Made by a program: the position numbers and the translations under genes. Positions 45,751-55,198 of a stretch of 64,000 nt of DNA are shown here, one piece after another (the stretch's first letter is position 1; every line of letters begins with the position of its first letter). This DNA comes from Pedobacter ghigonis (GTDB taxonomy: Bacteria > Bacteroidota > Bacteroidia > Sphingobacteriales > Sphingobacteriaceae), in contig NZ_CAESCM010000011.1 of NCBI RefSeq assembly GCF_903166585.1, positions 163,076-227,075 of the forward strand. Direction: 5' to 3'. The notes under the pieces were generated by a model. The model ran no database searches and was not told where the DNA came from. It worked only from the letters and a program-made list of their open reading frames with translations.

Positions 45751-45790
45751 TTGTTATTAATTTTACCGTTATACTTTTAAAAACATAACG
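45751..45790 (+). promoter_or_regulatory. ModE-like operator over a predicted promoter
   Basis: CGTTAT (45767-45772) and ATAACG (45785-45790) form an inverted pair separated by 12 bases, with TTTTAAAA at the dyad centre. The half-site and spacing resemble the E. coli ModE consensus. TACTTTTA (45772-45779) is a near match to the Bacteroidota -7 TAnnTTTG, with TTG at 45,751 as a possible -33, so binding would block the promoter of the peroxidase operon. Confidence 0.6.
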
Positions 45791-45820
45791 ATAAATCAGA
45801 TAACAGGAAATTTATAAGGG

Positions 45821-46912
45821 ATGAACGGCTTTGCAAAAGTAATAACCACACTTATTGGATCATTAATGCTATTGGTGTGGATGGCTGCCGATGACCCAAT
45901 GCCCTATGCACTATCCTACCCTTCCAATTTTGGTAACCGAATTTCGATACCCAAAAACAACCCTACAAGTAAAGCAGGCGTTTACCTTGGCCGCCACCTT
46001 TTTTACGAAGGCCTGCTTTCTGCAAACAACAAAATATCGTGCAGCAGCTGTCACGAACAGAAGCGGGCTTTTACCGATGGCAGAACATTTAGTGTTGGCG
46101 TAGATGGTTCCAAAACCAGCCGGAATTCGATGGCCTTGGTTAACCTCCTGTGGACGCGCAAGTTTTTCTGGGATGGCCGCACAACAGGTCTTGAAGCACA
46201 GGCCGCATTTCCGCTCTCCAATCCGCACGAAATGGGACAACCATTGGCAGTTTCTGTAGCTAAACTTAGGCGTGCACCAAAATACCCGGCCTTATTCAAA
46301 AATGCTTTTGGCGATACGGCAATTACCCCCGAAAGAATAACACAAGCCATTGCTCAATTCGAACGGACACTCATCTCTGCCGGTTCGCCTTACGATAAGT
46401 TCCTCGCAAAAACATACATCCCCAGCACGCTCGAACTGCAAGGGATGCAGCTGTTTAATACGATGCCTCAGCCCGGTAAAAAAATCAGGGGAGCAGATTG
46501 TGCCCATTGTCATGGCGGGGGGAAAACCTATCTGGAGCTATTCCACAATAACGGGCTCGACGAAATCTCTGCAGATCAGGGCATAGCAGCCATTACCGGT
46601 CTGGATAGCGACCATGGCCGCTTTAAAATTCCAACGCTAAGAAATATTGCCTTAACGGCTCCATACATGCACGATGGTCGTTTCAGCTCCCTACAACAGG
46701 TACTGGATCATTATAGCGAACATTTAAAGCAGAAACACCTCAGCCCCTTTTTAAAAGGAAGTTCGAATAAAACCGGTGCAACCTCGCTACAGCTTAGCGC
46801 CCACGAAAAAAAAGCGGTAATAGCCTTTTTAAACATGCTTACCGATACCGCTTTTACCAGTAATCCTGAATTTTCAAATCCCAATAAACCAATCACACCA
46901 TTAAACAAATAA
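45821..46912 (+). CDS. Diheme cytochrome-c peroxidase (MauG/CcpA-like)
   Basis: The product (363 residues) has an N-terminal membrane-signal segment and two heme-c sites: Cys74-Cys77-His78 (CSSCH) and Cys227-Cys230-His231 (CAHCH). PYMHDGRFSSL is the typical C-terminal Met ligand region. Periplasmic diheme peroxidases reduce H2O2 with electrons from a c-type cytochrome, and some oxidise organic or protein substrates. It begins 31 bases after a ModE-like operator and is followed by a TonB receptor gene 20 bases downstream, so it is the first gene of the apparent operon. Confidence 0.9.
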   Translation: MNGFAKVITTLIGSLMLLVWMAADDPMPYALSYPSNFGNRISIPKNNPTSKAGVYLGRHLFYEGLLSANNKISCSSCHEQKRAFTDGRTFSVGVDGSKTSRNSMALVNLLWTRKFFWDGRTTGLEAQAAFPLSNPHEMGQPLAVSVAKLRRAPKYPALFKNAFGDTAITPERITQAIAQFERTLISAGSPYDKFLAKTYIPSTLELQGMQLFNTMPQPGKKIRGADCAHCHGGGKTYLELFHNNGLDEISADQGIAAITGLDSDHGRFKIPTLRNIALTAPYMHDGRFSSLQQVLDHYSEHLKQKHLSPFLKGSSNKTGATSLQLSAHEKKAVIAFLNMLTDTAFTSNPEFSNPNKPITPLNK

Positions 46913-46932
46913 AATATCAAGCCAATAGAACC

Positions 46933-48921
46933 ATGTCTAAACTTTACCTCCCCCTCCTCTTTTCTACACTTTGCCTGAGTGCAGCGGCACAAACCGACAC
47001 TAAAACTACCGATTCGCTTCCCATAACCAAAAGGGTGTTTAAACTGGGAGAAATACGAATAAAAGGAAAAACACAAAACAACAGCAATACTGTAAACAGC
47101 GATAAGATTGAACAACAGGGTAAATTAGATGTTTCTACTGCACTGAACTTATTACCTGGTGTAAACCTGAGTAAAGTTGGTGCCAGAAATGAATCTGTTG
47201 TGCTTGTTAGAGGCTTCGACCTGAGGCAAGTGCCCGTTTATATTGATGGAATCCCTGTTTATGTACCATACGATGGCTATTTAGACCTCGGTCGGTTTAC
47301 CACCTTTGATGTATCTGAAATCAACGTTTCCAAAGGATTTTCGTCTATTGCTTATGGTGCTAATACGCTGGGTGGTGCAATCAATATTGTTTCAAGAAAA
47401 CCGGTAAAAAGATTTGAAATTGATGCCCGTTCCGGATTGATGAGTGGCGATGGCCACCGGCTGAACCTGAATGCCGGATCGCAATTGGGCAAGTTCTATT
47501 TTCAGGGGAGTATTTCCCAGTTAAAACAGCAGGGCTTTCCACTCTCCGCCGAATTTGCTGCCAAAACCAACGAAGATGGCGGAAGGCGTGAAAATGCTTA
47601 TCGCGAGGACACAAAATACACCGCTAAAATTGGTTTTACCCCCAAAGAAGGCGATGAATATGCGTTTAACTATGTAAAACAAGATGGCAAAAAAGGCAAC
47701 CCGCCTTATGTTGGCGATGATGCAAAGGTTACGCCCCGTTTCTGGCAATGGCCATACTGGAATAAAGAAAGTTATTACTTTTTATCCAATACGACCATAA
47801 CACCAGCCAGCTCGATTAAAACACGCTTGTACTATGATAAATTTGGTAATCTCTTGAGTGCATTTGACGACAATTCTTACACCACCCAGAAAAAAGGTTC
47901 TTCATTTCAGAGTATTTATAAAGACGATACTTATGGCGGATCGCTAGTGTACAACAACCAATTAAACGCAGCACACCTGCTGAGTGCATCTGCCCAGTTT
48001 AAAAACGACCGACACAAAGAATACAATGTAGGCGAACCCATTCGCACCACACGCGATTACACCGCATCATTGGGCATAGAGGATGTTTATCGCCTTAACA
48101 AAAAACTAACTTTGCTACCCGGAATTGGCATTAATTTGCGTAAAAGCCTTCAGGCAGAGAATTACAATGCAACTACCAAAACCATTACGGAACATCCTAA
48201 TAACGACAACTACGCCTTAAACGCGCAGCTGGGTGCTGTATATGAGTTGGATGAATTACAAAAAATCAATGTATCTGTTGCCCGAAAAACCCGTTTTGCA
48301 ACCATTAAAGATCGTTATTCTTACCGTATGGGAGCGGCTATCCCAAATCCTGACCTAAAATCGGAAGCCGCTTTACACTATGAAGCCGCCTATACAGGGC
48401 AGCTTATCAATCGGCTTCAAATTACCACCAACCTGTTTTACAGCAGGATTTCTGACGCTATTATGCAGGTAAATAATGTATTGCCCAATATTTTTCAGCT
48501 ACAAAATGCCGGTAAAGCCGAATTTTACGGTATGGAATTATCAGCAGATTACACCATCTTATCCGGATGGAACTTAGGTGGTCAGTACAGCTATCTTCAC
48601 CGGACTAACTTAACCAACGGCGACCTTAAATTTACAGATGCACCCGATCATAAACTATTGTTTTCTTCAGGCTATCAGTTCAAAAAAACTGCTTCGCTCC
48701 TTGCCAGTGTAGAATATAACTCATCACGCTACAGCACCAGTTATGGGACCAAATCTGCCGGTTTTGCAATTGCCAATTTAGGAGCAAGGGTTAAAGCTTA
48801 CCGCTGGATTTCATTTGAAGGTGGCATAAATAATGTATTCGACAAGAACTACACCATCAGTGAAGGTTTCCCTGAAGCGGGAAGAAATTATTTTATCAAT
48901 TTAGTTTTTAATAATCTGTAA
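46933..48921 (+). CDS. TonB-dependent receptor
   Basis: The product (662 residues) has a signal peptide (LSAAAQ) and no N-terminal carboxypeptidase-like domain, so it is not a SusC. The plug domain shows LNLLPGVNLSKVGARNESVVLVRGFD, YIDGIPV and GANTLGGAINIVSRKP. The barrel ends with FINLVFNNL. It imports a ligand too large or scarce for porins, driven by TonB. The ModE-like operator upstream and the molybdopterin-fold gene downstream make a molybdenum- or tungsten-related ligand a reasonable guess, but iron chelates are also possible. Confidence 0.9.
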   Translation: MSKLYLPLLFSTLCLSAAAQTDTKTTDSLPITKRVFKLGEIRIKGKTQNNSNTVNSDKIEQQGKLDVSTALNLLPGVNLSKVGARNESVVLVRGFDLRQVPVYIDGIPVYVPYDGYLDLGRFTTFDVSEINVSKGFSSIAYGANTLGGAINIVSRKPVKRFEIDARSGLMSGDGHRLNLNAGSQLGKFYFQGSISQLKQQGFPLSAEFAAKTNEDGGRRENAYREDTKYTAKIGFTPKEGDEYAFNYVKQDGKKGNPPYVGDDAKVTPRFWQWPYWNKESYYFLSNTTITPASSIKTRLYYDKFGNLLSAFDDNSYTTQKKGSSFQSIYKDDTYGGSLVYNNQLNAAHLLSASAQFKNDRHKEYNVGEPIRTTRDYTASLGIEDVYRLNKKLTLLPGIGINLRKSLQAENYNATTKTITEHPNNDNYALNAQLGAVYELDELQKINVSVARKTRFATIKDRYSYRMGAAIPNPDLKSEAALHYEAAYTGQLINRLQITTNLFYSRISDAIMQVNNVLPNIFQLQNAGKAEFYGMELSADYTILSGWNLGGQYSYLHRTNLTNGDLKFTDAPDHKLLFSSGYQFKKTASLLASVEYNSSRYSTSYGTKSAGFAIANLGARVKAYRWISFEGGINNVFDKNYTISEGFPEAGRNYFINLVFNNL

Positions 48922-48925
48922 ACGC

Positions 48926-49435
48926 ATGAAAACAAAAAAAGCTTTCCTGTTAACTACCATCCTAAGCACCTTATTTTTTTTCGCCTGCTTACCTGCCAAT
49001 GCCCAGGTTAAAACAGCCTCGGCTATTATTAAAGGAGAGGTTAAATCGGAGCTCATCCTTACTCCGGCAGATGTAGATAAGCTGCCCAAAACTTCGCTGA
49101 GCCAAAAAGACCGTGCAGACCAGGAACATACCTATATAGGTGTTGAACTGGGGCTTGTTCTTAAAAATGCCGGGGTTACACTCGACGAAGAGCTGAAAGG
49201 CGAAAACCTCACCAAATATCTGCTGGTTGAGGCCAGCGATGGTTACCAGGTTCTTTTTTCGCTGGCTGAAATTGATCCAGCCTTTACTTCCCGGAAAATT
49301 ATACTGGCCAATAGAAAAGATGGCGCATTGCTTTCTGCCGATGAAGGTCCTTTCCACCTCATCATCGAGGGAGAAAAAAGAAAGCCTAGAAATGCCCGCC
49401 AAATAGTATCGTTAACTATAAAATTTGCGAATTAG
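48926..49435 (+). CDS. Periplasmic molybdopterin-fold protein without the cofactor cysteine
   Basis: The product (169 residues) has a signal peptide (ACLPANAQ) and resembles the molybdopterin-binding domain of sulfite-oxidase-like proteins by the strands IIKGEVKSELILTPADVD, GVELGLVLKNAG, YLLVEASDGYQVLFSLAEID and GPFHLIIEGEK. The mature part has no cysteine, so the Cys that ligates molybdenum in SuoX/YedY is missing. It may bind a metal oxyanion or another ligand rather than act as an oxidoreductase. The start codon lies 4 bases after the TonB receptor stop, showing one operon. Confidence 0.8.
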   Translation: MKTKKAFLLTTILSTLFFFACLPANAQVKTASAIIKGEVKSELILTPADVDKLPKTSLSQKDRADQEHTYIGVELGLVLKNAGVTLDEELKGENLTKYLLVEASDGYQVLFSLAEIDPAFTSRKIILANRKDGALLSADEGPFHLIIEGEKRKPRNARQIVSLTIKFAN

Positions 49436-49450
49436 TCATTTTTTTTGAAG

Positions 49451-49481
49451 AGCGGAACGTCCTATCCAGGTACGTTCCGCT
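49451..49481 (+). terminator. Hairpin after the molybdopterin-fold gene
   Basis: AGCGGAACGT (49451-49460) pairs perfectly with ACGTTCCGCT (49472-49481). There is no T-tract, so it is at best a weak terminator or an RNA-stabilising hairpin. Confidence 0.5.
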
Positions 49482-49568
49482 AACTAACCAAATATAAATG
49501 AGCAAATCTTTGAGTTTTTTCAACATGGCAATCCGGTACCAACTACCTGGCTGTCGAAATCTATCTCA

Positions 49569-50258
49569 TTATTTTTTAAAATTTGAACCAATAGCTATCA
49601 GCAATTTAATGATATCACCTTCGTTTCTAAGGTTTAGCTTTTGAACTGCTATTTGTTGTTTTAAAGCATCGGTTTTTTCGCCAAAAACGCTTAAAACAGA
49701 CTTTTGGTTTTTAGAAACTTCGGCTATATTTCCATTTCGAACAATAAAATAAAATACTTTCTCTTTTATTTCGCTTCCCTTCGAAGCCGAATTATAGTCA
49801 GATTTTTCAACGATGTATTTATTTACCTTCTTCAGGAATTTAAGGTCTCTGTCTAAAAGCACTTCATAGTAAGTTGCGGTACTAAAGCTGGCTATTTGGG
49901 GATAACCCTTTTTAAATGTTCTTTTAATATCCTTTTCTCCAAGTTTATCTTTTACAATAACCGAATCGATTTGCCCGCTTGCCCCCCTTATTTCTCCATC
50001 AGTATGCTTAAACAGCAAAAGCTGGTCTATTGCATCAAAATTCAGGGGCAAATCCTTAATGCTATTCTCTCCGTGGCGAAAAATCTCTCCTTTTAAAAAT
50101 TCGGGAAACAGGAATGCCGTACCAGTAATTTCTCCTTCATTTTTAACCTGATAAACTTTACCACTAACATCCTGTACCGACTGGGCAAAGAGCGCAGCGG
50201 TGTAGCTATATGCTGTAACTAAGGTTAACAGCATCGCTTTGATCAAAAATCTTTTCAT
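49569..50258 (-). CDS. Secreted protein of unknown function near SusCD
   Basis: From the ATG at 50258 the product is 229 residues with a signal peptide ending near AALFAQ. The mature protein has a beta-rich start (VYQVKNEGEITGTAFLFPEFLKG) and a Lys-rich second half. It matches no family I recognise. It lies 44 bases downstream of the DUF4843 lipoprotein gene, behind a hairpin, and could be the last gene of the SusCD operon. Confidence 0.65.
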   Translation of the reverse strand: MKRFLIKAMLLTLVTAYSYTAALFAQSVQDVSGKVYQVKNEGEITGTAFLFPEFLKGEIFRHGENSIKDLPLNFDAIDQLLLFKHTDGEIRGASGQIDSVIVKDKLGEKDIKRTFKKGYPQIASFSTATYYEVLLDRDLKFLKKVNKYIVEKSDYNSASKGSEIKEKVFYFIVRNGNIAEVSKNQKSVLSVFGEKTDALKQQIAVQKLNLRNEGDIIKLLIAIGSNFKK

Positions 50259-50271
50259 GGTTTGGTTATAA

Positions 50272-50296
50272 GCCGGCAGCAATAACAGCTGCCGGC
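50272..50296 (-). terminator. Hairpin after the DUF4843 gene
   Basis: GCCGGCAGC (50272-50280) pairs with GCTGCCGGC (50288-50296) around a seven-base loop. No T-tract follows on the minus strand, so read-through into the next gene is likely. Confidence 0.5.
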
Positions 50297-50301
50297 AGTT
50301 G

Positions 50302-50745
50302 TTATTGAAGCGTTATGGTTGACGTTTTATAATTTGCACTTACAGGCAGCGCACCATCTTTAAGCGTTAGTATTAACTTTTTAGCGGTTGCCAGGTTAGC
50401 CGGAATAGCCGTAAGCACAATTTGAGCCGAACTGCTGTTTGCAGGTATGGTAATTTTCCCTGCAGTACCCGATGCGGTGTAATGCGTGCCTGCCACAGCA
50501 GTACTGGCGCGATCTACCGCATACTCTACACTTAAATCGGCATCCCTTTGCGGTCCAACCAGCTGCACCAGAATGGTCACACTACCAGGAGCAGCCACCG
50601 TTCCTTTTGCCAGCGTTGCAGTAATCGGTTTAAATTCTACCTGTGAAGGCTGATCGTATTCTACCCGGTATTTTTTGCAGCTCAAAAGAAAAAGCAGCAA
50701 TATTAAAAGGGCCGGAAATTGTATTCTTTTCATATTGTTAATCAT
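50302..50745 (-). CDS. DUF4843-like lipoprotein
   Basis: The product (147 residues) is a lipoprotein (FLLSCKKY). A single Calx-beta-like/DUF4843 domain has VQLVGPQRDADLSVEY, GTHYTASGTAGKITIPANSS and ILTLKDGALPVSANY. DUF4843 lipoproteins usually follow susD and may act as surface ligand-binding partners. It starts 2 bases after the susD stop, so it is part of that operon. Confidence 0.8.
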   Translation of the reverse strand: MINNMKRIQFPALLILLLFLLSCKKYRVEYDQPSQVEFKPITATLAKGTVAAPGSVTILVQLVGPQRDADLSVEYAVDRASTAVAGTHYTASGTAGKITIPANSSSAQIVLTAIPANLATAKKLILTLKDGALPVSANYKTSTITLQ

Positions 50746-50747
50746 TT

Positions 50748-52196
50748 TTAATAACCTGGATTTTTGATAAGATTTGGATTTACACTTAAGTCTGACTGCG
50801 GTATTGGTGCCAGTATCCTGTAATCCGTATTGTAAGCAATTGGGGCAATAGCACCCAGTGCACTCGATTTCGGCACATCGAGGCCAAGACGTACCAAATC
50901 AAACCACCGGTCGCCTTCAAAAGCAAGTTCAATTCTTCTTTCCTTTAAAATTGCAGCGATTGAAACGGGTACACTCGTTAAGCCGGCCCTGGTGCGGATT
51001 TTGTCCAAATCGCTTTGCGCTGTTGCTCCAGTAGCGGTACCTGCCCTGAAATTAGCTTCTGCCCTGATGAGGTATAACTCTGAAATCCGCAGCAATGGAA
51101 TGTTCTGTAAAAAATTAACACCATTGGTTGGCACCCACTTGCGCACATAATTAACGGTTACATTACTTTTCTTGCCGGTTGTAATTGTTCCCCTCCTTAC
51201 ATCGCCAGTTTCGTATAAAGCCAGCAACTCTGGTGTCGGTGTAAAATCCCCGTAACCAACTTTCGTTTCGCTGTTGTTATCGAAAGCTGTCTGGTCCTGG
51301 CGTTTACCGTAATCAGCCGGGAACTGGGCATAATACGACTGCAAAGATTCGTTAATGTTCGATTGCTCTGAAGTGATTACAATGTTGAATATGGCCTCCG
51401 GATTATTGTCGGCATAAAAGCTCGAAGTATAGGCTGCATTGGTAACAAAAGTAGAACCTGCTGTAGCAATTGCCTTATCGGCATAGGTGGCAGATTCGGC
51501 ATATTTGCCCCAGTACAAATATACTTTTGACAAAATGGCCTGAGCCACCGTTTTGGTTACATAACGGTTTCCTGCCGAATTATCAAGCAAGCCTTCTGCC
51601 GCCAGAAGATCGGTTTCAACTTGTTTATAAACTTCTTCAACCGTATTTCTGGCCGGAAAAGCGACATCAGCCAGTGTGGCTGTAGGTTTTAAAACCAGGG
51701 GTACGCCCTTGTTAAATCCGTTAACAATAAATTGTGGGTTGTAACCGTAAAGCTTTACCAAATCCCAGTAAAACAAGGCACGAAGACCATAAGCCTGACC
51801 CAAAATTTTATTCTTTTCGGCCTGGCTTCCGGCAACATTACCCGCAGCTTCGATAACCAGGTTTGCCTGGTTAATACCCGAGGTGTATAAGCCCCAAAGA
51901 CTCATGTGGGTACCTGGCGCATTTATTGAATTGGTAATTAAGCGATTGGAATTAAGCCCCGGAATAGGATAAATGTTATCTGCCATAATATCCGGATTGA
52001 TTTTAAACGACTGGCCGTAATAACCGGTTCCCCTTAAGTTGCTGTAAACGGTATTAAGCAAACTGCTTACTCCGGTAATATTGGTTAGCGCCTGCGAAGA
52101 TGCTATAGAATCTTTCGGAGCAGTTTCAAGCGTTTTTTTACAAGCCGAAAGCCCAAAAAGTGTAAGGAGGATAAATGTATATGTGTATTTTTTCAT
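50748..52196 (-). CDS. SusD/RagB-family nutrient-binding lipoprotein
   Basis: The product (482 residues) has a lipoprotein signal (GLSACKKT). SusD-type elements include the N-terminal NTVYSNLRGTGYYG, tetratricopeptide helices with ALRALFYWDLVKLYGY (written here from GLRALFYWDLV) and the C-terminal RIELAFEGDRWFDLVRLG. SusD proteins form a lid over the partner SusC barrel and bind the ligand at the cell surface. The gene starts 11 bases after the susC stop. Confidence 0.92.
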   Translation of the reverse strand: MKKYTYTFILLTLFGLSACKKTLETAPKDSIASSQALTNITGVSSLLNTVYSNLRGTGYYGQSFKINPDIMADNIYPIPGLNSNRLITNSINAPGTHMSLWGLYTSGINQANLVIEAAGNVAGSQAEKNKILGQAYGLRALFYWDLVKLYGYNPQFIVNGFNKGVPLVLKPTATLADVAFPARNTVEEVYKQVETDLLAAEGLLDNSAGNRYVTKTVAQAILSKVYLYWGKYAESATYADKAIATAGSTFVTNAAYTSSFYADNNPEAIFNIVITSEQSNINESLQSYYAQFPADYGKRQDQTAFDNNSETKVGYGDFTPTPELLALYETGDVRRGTITTGKKSNVTVNYVRKWVPTNGVNFLQNIPLLRISELYLIRAEANFRAGTATGATAQSDLDKIRTRAGLTSVPVSIAAILKERRIELAFEGDRWFDLVRLGLDVPKSSALGAIAPIAYNTDYRILAPIPQSDLSVNPNLIKNPGY

Positions 52197-52207
52197 TTTG
52201 ATATTTT

Positions 52208-55198
52208 TTACAGTCCAATTTGGAAGCCAAGGGTATAAGTTCTTGCCTGTGGCACCCCACCATTATCAGATAATACAGTTTCAGGATCGATACCGGTGTA
52301 CTTGGTCCAGGTTAACAGATTGGTTGCTGTTGCATAGAGCAATACATTGTTAAGCCTGGCTTTGGAAATTAAAGCTTTAGGGAATTTGTAAGATAACCTT
52401 ACCTCTTTTAGCCTGAGGTAATCTCCGGGTTTATACCATTGCGTTGATGAAGTACTGTAAGCACTCGAAGCCACGCCGCCACTCACATAATTACCACCTG
52501 TATAGGCTTGTGGAATATCAGTAAGCTGCCCTGGGCTGGTCCATCTTCTCAATACATCAGTGCTTCGGTTCGATGCATTTGCATAACTATCGAGGAAGTT
52601 TTTGTTCTGATCGAACAGTAAGAAGCCGGTGGCATACTGAAAGAAAACATCCAGACCAATACCCTCGTAAGAGAAATTATTGGTGAAACCGCCAAAATAT
52701 TTCTGCTGTGAATCGCCGATAATCTTCCTGTCGTTGGTGGTTAGGTTGTAGGTAAGATTATTATTGGCATCTAACCAGAGCGGTCTTCCATCAGCCGGAT
52801 TTACCCCGGCATACTGATAAGATAAAATCCGGGTTACCGAATTACCAACCAACTGAAACCTCGGGTCAAGATCATCCGTTATCAGCTGAAGTACTTTATT
52901 CTTATTGTATGAAATATTGAATGAAGTATTCCATTTAAATTTCCCTGTTAAGTTTTCAGAATTAACCTGGAATTCGAAACCCCTGTTTTGCATTTTACCA
53001 GCATTATCGCTAACACCACTGTAACCGCTTGTACTTGGCAGTGTTCGGGTTAAGAGTAGGTTTTTATTCAGTTTATTGTAGAATTCGGCCGTAAAGCTTA
53101 ACCTGTTGTTAAATAATGAAACATCCGTACCTAAATTGAGCGTATAACTGTCTTCCCAGGTCAGCTCTACGTTTGGCAAACCTCCCGGCGAAATACCGCC
53201 TATTCCGTTGTAGCCTGAATTGGATGCAAAAGTTGAAAGGGAAGCAAAATTACCAATGCCCGAGTTACCCACTTTTCCATAACTGGTTCTGATTTTCCAG
53301 TCGTTAAGCCATTTAACATCTTTCAGGAAATTCTCTCTCGAAAGCCTCCAGGTTAATGAACCCGAACCAAAGAGCCCGAATTTCTGGTTTTCACCAAATC
53401 TCGAGTTTCCATCATACCGAATGGTTCCGTTAATGATGTACTTATCGTCGAAGGCATACTCGCCACGTGCAAAGTAGCCCAGGTTTTTAAATTCGGTAAA
53501 TCCGGATGAGATGGATGCCAAAACAGTCCCCCCGTTCAGCGTTCTGAACAAATAGTTCGGAAATCCGGTTTTTTGGGTGGTAACGGTATTGTTAACCTGA
53601 TGACGATATTCGAAACCTGCCAATCCTGAAACCTTATGTTTGGTGCCAAATAAATGGCTGTAATTTAAAGTGGCGTTGGTTTGATAATTTTTAAATTCGG
53701 TATCGAGGAAGGTGTAGCGGCCATTGGGTGCAGCGCCATCTCTTGTTCGCGGGTCCTGAAAACGGTCTTCTTTGATATCACCATAATCAATTGATCCGGT
53801 AACCCTAAATTTCAGATCGTCGATGATTTTGTAGTTTAAGGCAAAAATCCCCTGCAACTGGTTGGTAGTTCCTTTATTGATATCGTAATTAGCCGATTTT
53901 ATAGGATTAGTAGCTACAGCACCCAGCAAGGGCTCGTTATAATCGCCACTGGCAGTGTAAACCGCTTGTGTAGGAATCAGGAAATTAGAACCAAATGAAG
54001 GATTTGCAAATGTAGAGCCGCTAAGCGTTCCGTTTTGGGTAAAGGTGCTCAAATTGATATTGGCCTCGAGCGAGAGTTTGTTGTTTACATTATGCTCGAG
54101 GTTACTTTTAAATGTACCACGTTTAAAATCCTGTTGTATTTGCTGGCCTTTTTGGTCAAATAAGCCTGCCGAGATGTAAAATTTCGTTTTGGCATCGCCT
54201 CCCCTGGCTGTTAGCTGGTAGTTTTGGGTGTGACCTTTACGGTAGGCCGCATCATACCAGCTGTAAGTTGGCGCTGCAGCCGGATCGGCACCAAAAACGG
54301 TTTTAATACCCGATGGGCCAATAACCTGCGCACTGTTGGCACCGTAGCGGTTAACGTACTCTTCCGTATAAACCGACAGCCATTCTGGACCGTTTAGTAC
54401 GTCTAAGCGGTCTACCTCTTCAGCATAACCAAAATAACTGCTGAAATCGAATTCGGTTTTCCCTGCTTTACCACGTTTAGTGGTGATAATAACCACACCA
54501 TTGGCAGCCTGCGAACCATAGATGGATGCCGATGAAGCATCTTTTAAAACGTCAATCGTTTCAATATCATCGGGATTAATGTTACTGAGGATATTCGATG
54601 TTGATAAGCTCCGCGATAAATCTCCGGAGTTTACCTGAATGCCATCAACAATGTACAATGGAGCCGTACTGGCGTTAAAAGAACCCGTACCACGGATTAA
54701 AACACTTACGGAAGAGCCGGGTGTACCTGAGTTGGTATTTACACGCACACCAGGTAAGGTACCCTGCATCGCTCTGTCGAAACTGACCAAAGGAACTTTT
54801 TCGATCTCTTTTGAAGAAATACTGGATACGGCTCCGGTAATATCTCTTTTTTTAATGGTTTGCCCAAAACCGGTTACCACGACTTCATCTAAACCTGTTG
54901 CATCCGATTTTAAAGTGGCGTTGATTACCCCTCTGGCATTGATATTTTCGCGGATAGTAGCGAAACCTAGAAAGCTGAATTCGATAAATTTAGCAGATTG
55001 TGGAACGGCAATGGAGTATTTACCGTTTGCATCGGTTTGTGCGCCGACTCCTGTTCCCGGGATCCGGATAGAGACGGCCGGGATTGGAAGACCGTCTTCT
55101 GCTGCAACAACTCTCCCGGTAATCACTTTATTTTGTGAAAACACCGGAAAGGTTATGGCAAGGCATAGTATAATAAGCGAAAGTAATTTTCGTTTCAT
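52208..55198 (-). CDS. SusC/RagA-family TonB-linked outer-membrane protein
   Basis: The product (996 residues) has a signal peptide (FPVFSQ), a CarboxypepD_reg-like domain (VITGRVVAAEDGLPIPAVS), the TonB box/plug region with EVVVTGFGQ and LYIVDGIQV, and a 22-stranded barrel ending YTLGFQIGL. SusC imports the ligand captured by SusD. There is no glycoside hydrolase in the operon and no ECF/anti-sigma pair upstream, so the ligand is not obviously a glycan; the upstream thioredoxin and cysteine desulfurase genes hint at a sulfur compound or peptide. Confidence 0.93.
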   Translation of the reverse strand: MKRKLLSLIILCLAITFPVFSQNKVITGRVVAAEDGLPIPAVSIRIPGTGVGAQTDANGKYSIAVPQSAKFIEFSFLGFATIRENINARGVINATLKSDATGLDEVVVTGFGQTIKKRDITGAVSSISSKEIEKVPLVSFDRAMQGTLPGVRVNTNSGTPGSSVSVLIRGTGSFNASTAPLYIVDGIQVNSGDLSRSLSTSNILSNINPDDIETIDVLKDASSASIYGSQAANGVVIITTKRGKAGKTEFDFSSYFGYAEEVDRLDVLNGPEWLSVYTEEYVNRYGANSAQVIGPSGIKTVFGADPAAAPTYSWYDAAYRKGHTQNYQLTARGGDAKTKFYISAGLFDQKGQQIQQDFKRGTFKSNLEHNVNNKLSLEANINLSTFTQNGTLSGSTFANPSFGSNFLIPTQAVYTASGDYNEPLLGAVATNPIKSANYDINKGTTNQLQGIFALNYKIIDDLKFRVTGSIDYGDIKEDRFQDPRTRDGAAPNGRYTFLDTEFKNYQTNATLNYSHLFGTKHKVSGLAGFEYRHQVNNTVTTQKTGFPNYLFRTLNGGTVLASISSGFTEFKNLGYFARGEYAFDDKYIINGTIRYDGNSRFGENQKFGLFGSGSLTWRLSRENFLKDVKWLNDWKIRTSYGKVGNSGIGNFASLSTFASNSGYNGIGGISPGGLPNVELTWEDSYTLNLGTDVSLFNNRLSFTAEFYNKLNKNLLLTRTLPSTSGYSGVSDNAGKMQNRGFEFQVNSENLTGKFKWNTSFNISYNKNKVLQLITDDLDPRFQLVGNSVTRILSYQYAGVNPADGRPLWLDANNNLTYNLTTNDRKIIGDSQQKYFGGFTNNFSYEGIGLDVFFQYATGFLLFDQNKNFLDSYANASNRSTDVLRRWTSPGQLTDIPQAYTGGNYVSGGVASSAYSTSSTQWYKPGDYLRLKEVRLSYKFPKALISKARLNNVLLYATATNLLTWTKYTGIDPETVLSDNGGVPQARTYTLGFQIGL

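Noticed and set aside
50302..55198. Classical polysaccharide utilisation locus
   Set aside because: SusC, SusD and DUF4843 are present but no glycoside hydrolase or ECF/anti-sigma pair lies beside them.
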